Positions 6,806 through 8,628 of a stretch of 8,628 nt of DNA are shown here, piece by piece (the stretch's first letter is position 1; each line of letters opens with the position of its first letter). The position numbers and the translations under genes are program-made. The notes beneath the pieces were generated by a model. That model worked only from the letters and a program-made list of their open reading frames with translations, ran no database searches and was not told the origin of the DNA. Source of the DNA: an uncultured Micrococcales bacterium (GTDB lineage Bacteria; Actinomycetota; Actinomycetes; Actinomycetales; Microbacteriaceae); assembly GCA_913056225.1 (NCBI GenBank), contig CAJXMQ010000039.1:1-8628 (forward strand), written 5' to 3'.

Positions 6806-7905
6806 GTAGCGCACTAGTCATTAACTCAGGATCCTCATCAATCAAATATCAACTTTTTGATGATGATGACAATCAGTTGTTGGCAGGCGTTATAGAAAGG
6901 GTTGATAACCATAACGAGGCAATCAAGCAACTTTTAGAGACCATGAAAGCCAAAAAGTCTTTCATTGAGCCAGACGTAATTGGTCACAGAGTTGTCCACG
7001 GGGGAGAGCGGTTTTCAAAGCCAAGCCTGATAACCAAAGAGGTGCTTGAAGAGATTACTAATCTGATCCCGCTTGCCCCTTTGCATAACCCAGGCAACAT
7101 AGCCGGCATTGAAGCCTGCCTGCAAGCATTTCCCAAAACACCCCAGGTTGCAGTTTTTGACACCGCGTTTCATCAGACCATGCCTGCATCGAGTTATCGC
7201 TACCCGATAAACGAAGCCATTGCTGAGCAATACGGGATAAGGAAATACGGGTTTCATGGAACCAGCTTTAGTTTTGTCACTGAGAAAACTGCTGAATTCC
7301 TTGGCAAGAATAAAGATGAAATCAATTTAGTGATTTTGCATTTGGGCAACGGAGCCAGTGCTTGTGCGGTGAAAAATGGAGAGAGTTTTGACACCTCAAT
7401 GGGCCTCAGTCCATTGGCTGGATTGGTGATGGGGACAAGGTCTGGGGATATTGACCCAGCGGTTGTTTTTTATCTAAACCGCGAGGCTGGGATGGAAATC
7501 TCTGAGATCGATAATTTGCTCAACAGCGAGTCTGGTCTCAGGGGCATGGCTGGCAACTCAGACATGAGAGATGTAATGGAAGCATCGCTAAATGACCGAA
7601 AGGCATCCGAGGCGTTGGAGGTTTATAGGCATCGAATCGTTTTCTATCTCTCCGGTTTTGCGGGTCTGTTAGGTGAGGTGGATGCCGTTGTCTTGACTGC
7701 GGGCATCGGGGAAAATTCAAAACAATTCAGAGAGTTTTTGTTCGAAGACAATCCGTTAGGAATTGATTTAGATAAGAGGCTCAACGATAGCTCCAATGCT
7801 GAAGCTCGAACCATAAGCTCTGAGACCAGCAAGATTCCACTATTGGTTGTTCCCACAAATGAGGAGCTGGAGATTGCCAGGCAATCAAGAATGGCGAGTT
7901 TTTAG
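6802..7905 (+). CDS. ackA: Acetate kinase, short variant
   Basis: It converts acetyl phosphate plus ADP to acetate plus ATP, completing the pathway begun by Pta; the reverse direction activates acetate. The ASKHA-fold signatures are intact: NSGSSSIK (8-15), GHRVVHGG with Arg63, FDTAFHQTMP with Asp120, GFHGTS with His152, HLGNGAS with His180, MGTRSGDIDP with Arg213, and TNEELEIA with Glu354. Relative to the Methanosarcina thermophila enzyme, residues from Arg63 to Arg213 keep a constant offset of 28, so about 28 residues are missing between the N-terminal strand and GHRVVHGG. The protein has 367 residues instead of about 400. The usual GTSH is GTSF here (Phe156). The ATG overlaps the pta stop by 4 bases, so translation is probably coupled. 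All main catalytic residues remain, so activity is expected. Confidence 0.96.
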   Translation: MSSALVINSGSSSIKYQLFDDDDNQLLAGVIERVDNHNEAIKQLLETMKAKKSFIEPDVIGHRVVHGGERFSKPSLITKEVLEEITNLIPLAPLHNPGNIAGIEACLQAFPKTPQVAVFDTAFHQTMPASSYRYPINEAIAEQYGIRKYGFHGTSFSFVTEKTAEFLGKNKDEINLVILHLGNGASACAVKNGESFDTSMGLSPLAGLVMGTRSGDIDPAVVFYLNREAGMEISEIDNLLNSESGLRGMAGNSDMRDVMEASLNDRKASEALEVYRHRIVFYLSGFAGLLGEVDAVVLTAGIGENSKQFREFLFEDNPLGIDLDKRLNDSSNAEARTISSETSKIPLLVVPTNEELEIARQSRMASF

Positions 7906-7914
7906 AAAAGTAGA

Positions 7915-8397
7915 ATGGTCGGTATGAAGACTTCCTCACCAGCTGGACTATTCCGAATTGTTGCTACCGCTGAGGCCATTACCTGGGCACTGCTTATCTC
8001 CTCATTGATTGCCAGGGCAATTGATTCATCCCTGGCTGGGCTGGTGAGCATCTCGGGAGCCATGCATGGTTTTACCTTTCTCAGTTACGGAGCGATGGCA
8101 CTGGTAGTTGCAATCAATCAGCGTTGGCCGATTCCAAGAGCGGGTTTTGGGGTTTTTTTGGCGATAGTTCCGTTTGCAACCATTCCGTTTGAATCTTGGC
8201 TCAGAAAACGGGATCAACTTGAGGGACCATGGAGAAAAGAAATCTCTGATAACCCCAGGGACAAAACTTTGATCGATCGAATGTTTCGCTGGGCAATTAG
8301 TCACCCGATTTTGATGCTTGTTGCCGTGCTATTGGTAATCATTATTGTTTTCAATGTTTTGCTCATTTTGGGGCCTCCAACCACTTGGTTTGGCTAG
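7915..8397 (+). CDS. DUF3817-type integral membrane protein of unknown function
   Basis: This 160-residue protein shows about four hydrophobic segments, near 11-33, 42-66, 76-92 and 131-152. The first three, with GLFRIVATAEAITWALL, the AMHGFTF segment (His51) and the PFATIPFE segment (about 86-93), resemble the actinobacterial DUF3817 family, which I recognise from these motifs. No function is established to my knowledge. After the third segment comes a charged stretch (about 96-123) and an additional C-terminal hydrophobic helix, longer than the simplest family members. The gene starts 9 bases after ackA without a strong ribosome-binding site; an alternative ATG lies three codons downstream at 7924. 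It is probably the last gene of the cluster. Confidence 0.75.
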   Translation: MVGMKTSSPAGLFRIVATAEAITWALLISSLIARAIDSSLAGLVSISGAMHGFTFLSYGAMALVVAINQRWPIPRAGFGVFLAIVPFATIPFESWLRKRDQLEGPWRKEISDNPRDKTLIDRMFRWAISHPILMLVAVLLVIIIVFNVLLILGPPTTWFG

Positions 8398-8401
8398 CCC
8401 C
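8370..8401 (+). terminator. Imperfect hairpin over the end of the DUF3817 gene
   Basis: GGGGC (8370-8374) pairs with GCCCC (8397-8401). Inside, CCAA (8377-8380) pairs with TTGG (8390-8393) and CC with GG around an ACTT loop, with small bulges. It ends just after the stop codon. There is no T-run behind it, so it is a weak candidate for the end of the cluster's transcript. Confidence 0.3.
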
Positions 8402-8551
8402 TAATTCCCACGTGGTTACTGTGCTTTAGAACATTTTTATGAGGCAGGGTAAATGTTTTCTTAATACCGACTGACAGCTTTGGCTACACTCAGGCGAGTG
8501 TCATAAACCCTTGTTAGAGTTGGTGCTAATCAGCATTACGAAAGGTTTTTT
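8398..8551. promoter_or_regulatory. Intergenic region upstream of katG
   Basis: This 154-base non-coding stretch should carry the katG promoter. Candidate pairs are TTAATA (8461-8466) with TACACT (8485-8490) at 18-base spacing, or TTGGCT (8480-8485) with CATAAA (8502-8507) at 16-base spacing; neither is strong. It also holds an A+T-rich inverted repeat (AACATTT 8430-8436, AAATGTT 8451-8457) and the palindrome CCACGTGG (8408-8415). No small gene with a ribosome-binding site is visible. Confidence 0.5.
8486..8501. promoter_or_regulatory. Inverted repeat in the katG promoter region, candidate operator
   Basis: ACACTC and GAGTGT are perfect 6-base arms around AGGC. The repeat overlaps one candidate -10 element and lies 50 bases before the katG start, a position suited to a peroxide- or metal-responsive repressor. 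I do not recognise the sequence as a known Fur or OxyR site. Confidence 0.35.
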
Positions 8552-8628
8552 ATGTCTGAACAAGATTCCTGCCCAGTTGCTCACGGAGCACACACAGCCG
8601 TTGGAGAAAGCGCCACAGAGTGGTGGCC
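8552..8628 (+). CDS. katG: Catalase-peroxidase, N-terminal fragment (runs off the window)
   Basis: Only the first 25 codons are visible, but the pattern MSEQDSCPVAHGAH followed by a short linker and WW (the start of the usual DWWPNQLNL region) is characteristic of the N-terminus of catalase-peroxidase. This heme enzyme of the cytosol breaks down hydrogen peroxide and can act as a peroxidase. The ATG at 8552 has GAAAGG (8540-8545) six bases upstream. Actinobacterial katG often follows a furA regulator gene; here the gene upstream is the DUF3817 membrane protein, so no adjacent furA exists. The remaining ~700 residues, with the catalytic Arg, Trp and His, are not in view, so intactness cannot be judged. 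Confidence 0.85.
   Translation, partial: MSEQDSCPVAHGAHTAVGESATEWW

Noticed and set aside
8408..8415. CCACGTGG palindrome as a regulatory site
   Set aside because: An 8-base palindrome occurs often by chance, and it lies far from the likely katG promoter.
8430..8457. A+T-rich inverted repeat AACATTT/AAATGTT as a terminator
   Set aside because: A 7-bp A+T-rich stem with a 14-base loop would be unstable in RNA; mentioned in the intergenic entry only.
8439..8474. Eleven-codon open frame upstream of katG as a leader peptide
   Set aside because: It has no ribosome-binding site and its amino acids suggest no attenuation role; it falls within a probable promoter region.

Overview
The window looks like a chromosomal segment of a small-genome actinobacterium of moderate G+C, judged by eye at about half G+C. 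The best guess is an aquatic Microbacteriaceae of the Rhodoluna/Aquiluna kind. This rests on the style of the Gnd and Pta proteins, the DUF3817 protein, the lipoprotein-type binding protein and the very compact gene packing. The lineage is an inference; no marker gene such as rRNA is present.

Layout. Positions 1-1017 (minus strand) hold the first 339 codons of gnd (6-phosphogluconate dehydrogenase), running off the left edge. A 184-base divergent intergenic region (1018-1201) follows. It holds the most informative non-coding signals of the window: two 11-base direct repeats resembling an actinobacterial PHO box (1125-1146), a TATTAT -10 candidate (1152-1157) and a perfect 19-base palindrome over the predicted transcription start (1159-1177). 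Rightward from there runs a tight plus-strand cluster: a PhnD-type binding lipoprotein (1202-2236), a strong 15-bp hairpin (2249-2282), PhnC-type ATPase (2302-3072), two PhnE-type permeases (3076-3873 and 3870-4691), full-length phosphate acetyltransferase pta (4706-6805), acetate kinase ackA (6802-7905) and a DUF3817 membrane protein (7915-8397). After a 154-base intergenic region with its own inverted repeats, the first 25 codons of a catalase-peroxidase, katG, begin at 8552 and run off the right edge.

How the genes fit together. The four transporter genes encode a complete ABC importer of the phosphate/phosphite/phosphonate class. Such phnDCE systems can carry phosphonates, phosphite or inorganic phosphate; in Mycobacterium smegmatis the phnDCE system imports phosphate under a GntR-family repressor, PhnF. 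No phosphonate- or phosphite-degrading gene is present here, so the substrate is open. Pta and AckA interconvert acetyl-CoA plus phosphate with acetate plus ATP through acetyl phosphate. The gene boundaries from phnC to the DUF3817 gene are 14 bases or fewer or overlap by 4 bases, so transport of a phosphorus compound and the phosphate-using acetate pathway may share one transcript. The PHO-box-like repeats suggest phosphate-starvation control of the transporter. The hairpin after phnD would allow more binding protein than ATPase or permease.

There is no rRNA, tRNA, CRISPR, insertion sequence or sign of recent transfer. All genes are of familiar families. The novelty lies in the promoter architecture, the transporter-acetate linkage and a shortened acetate kinase that carries Phe in place of a usually conserved His.
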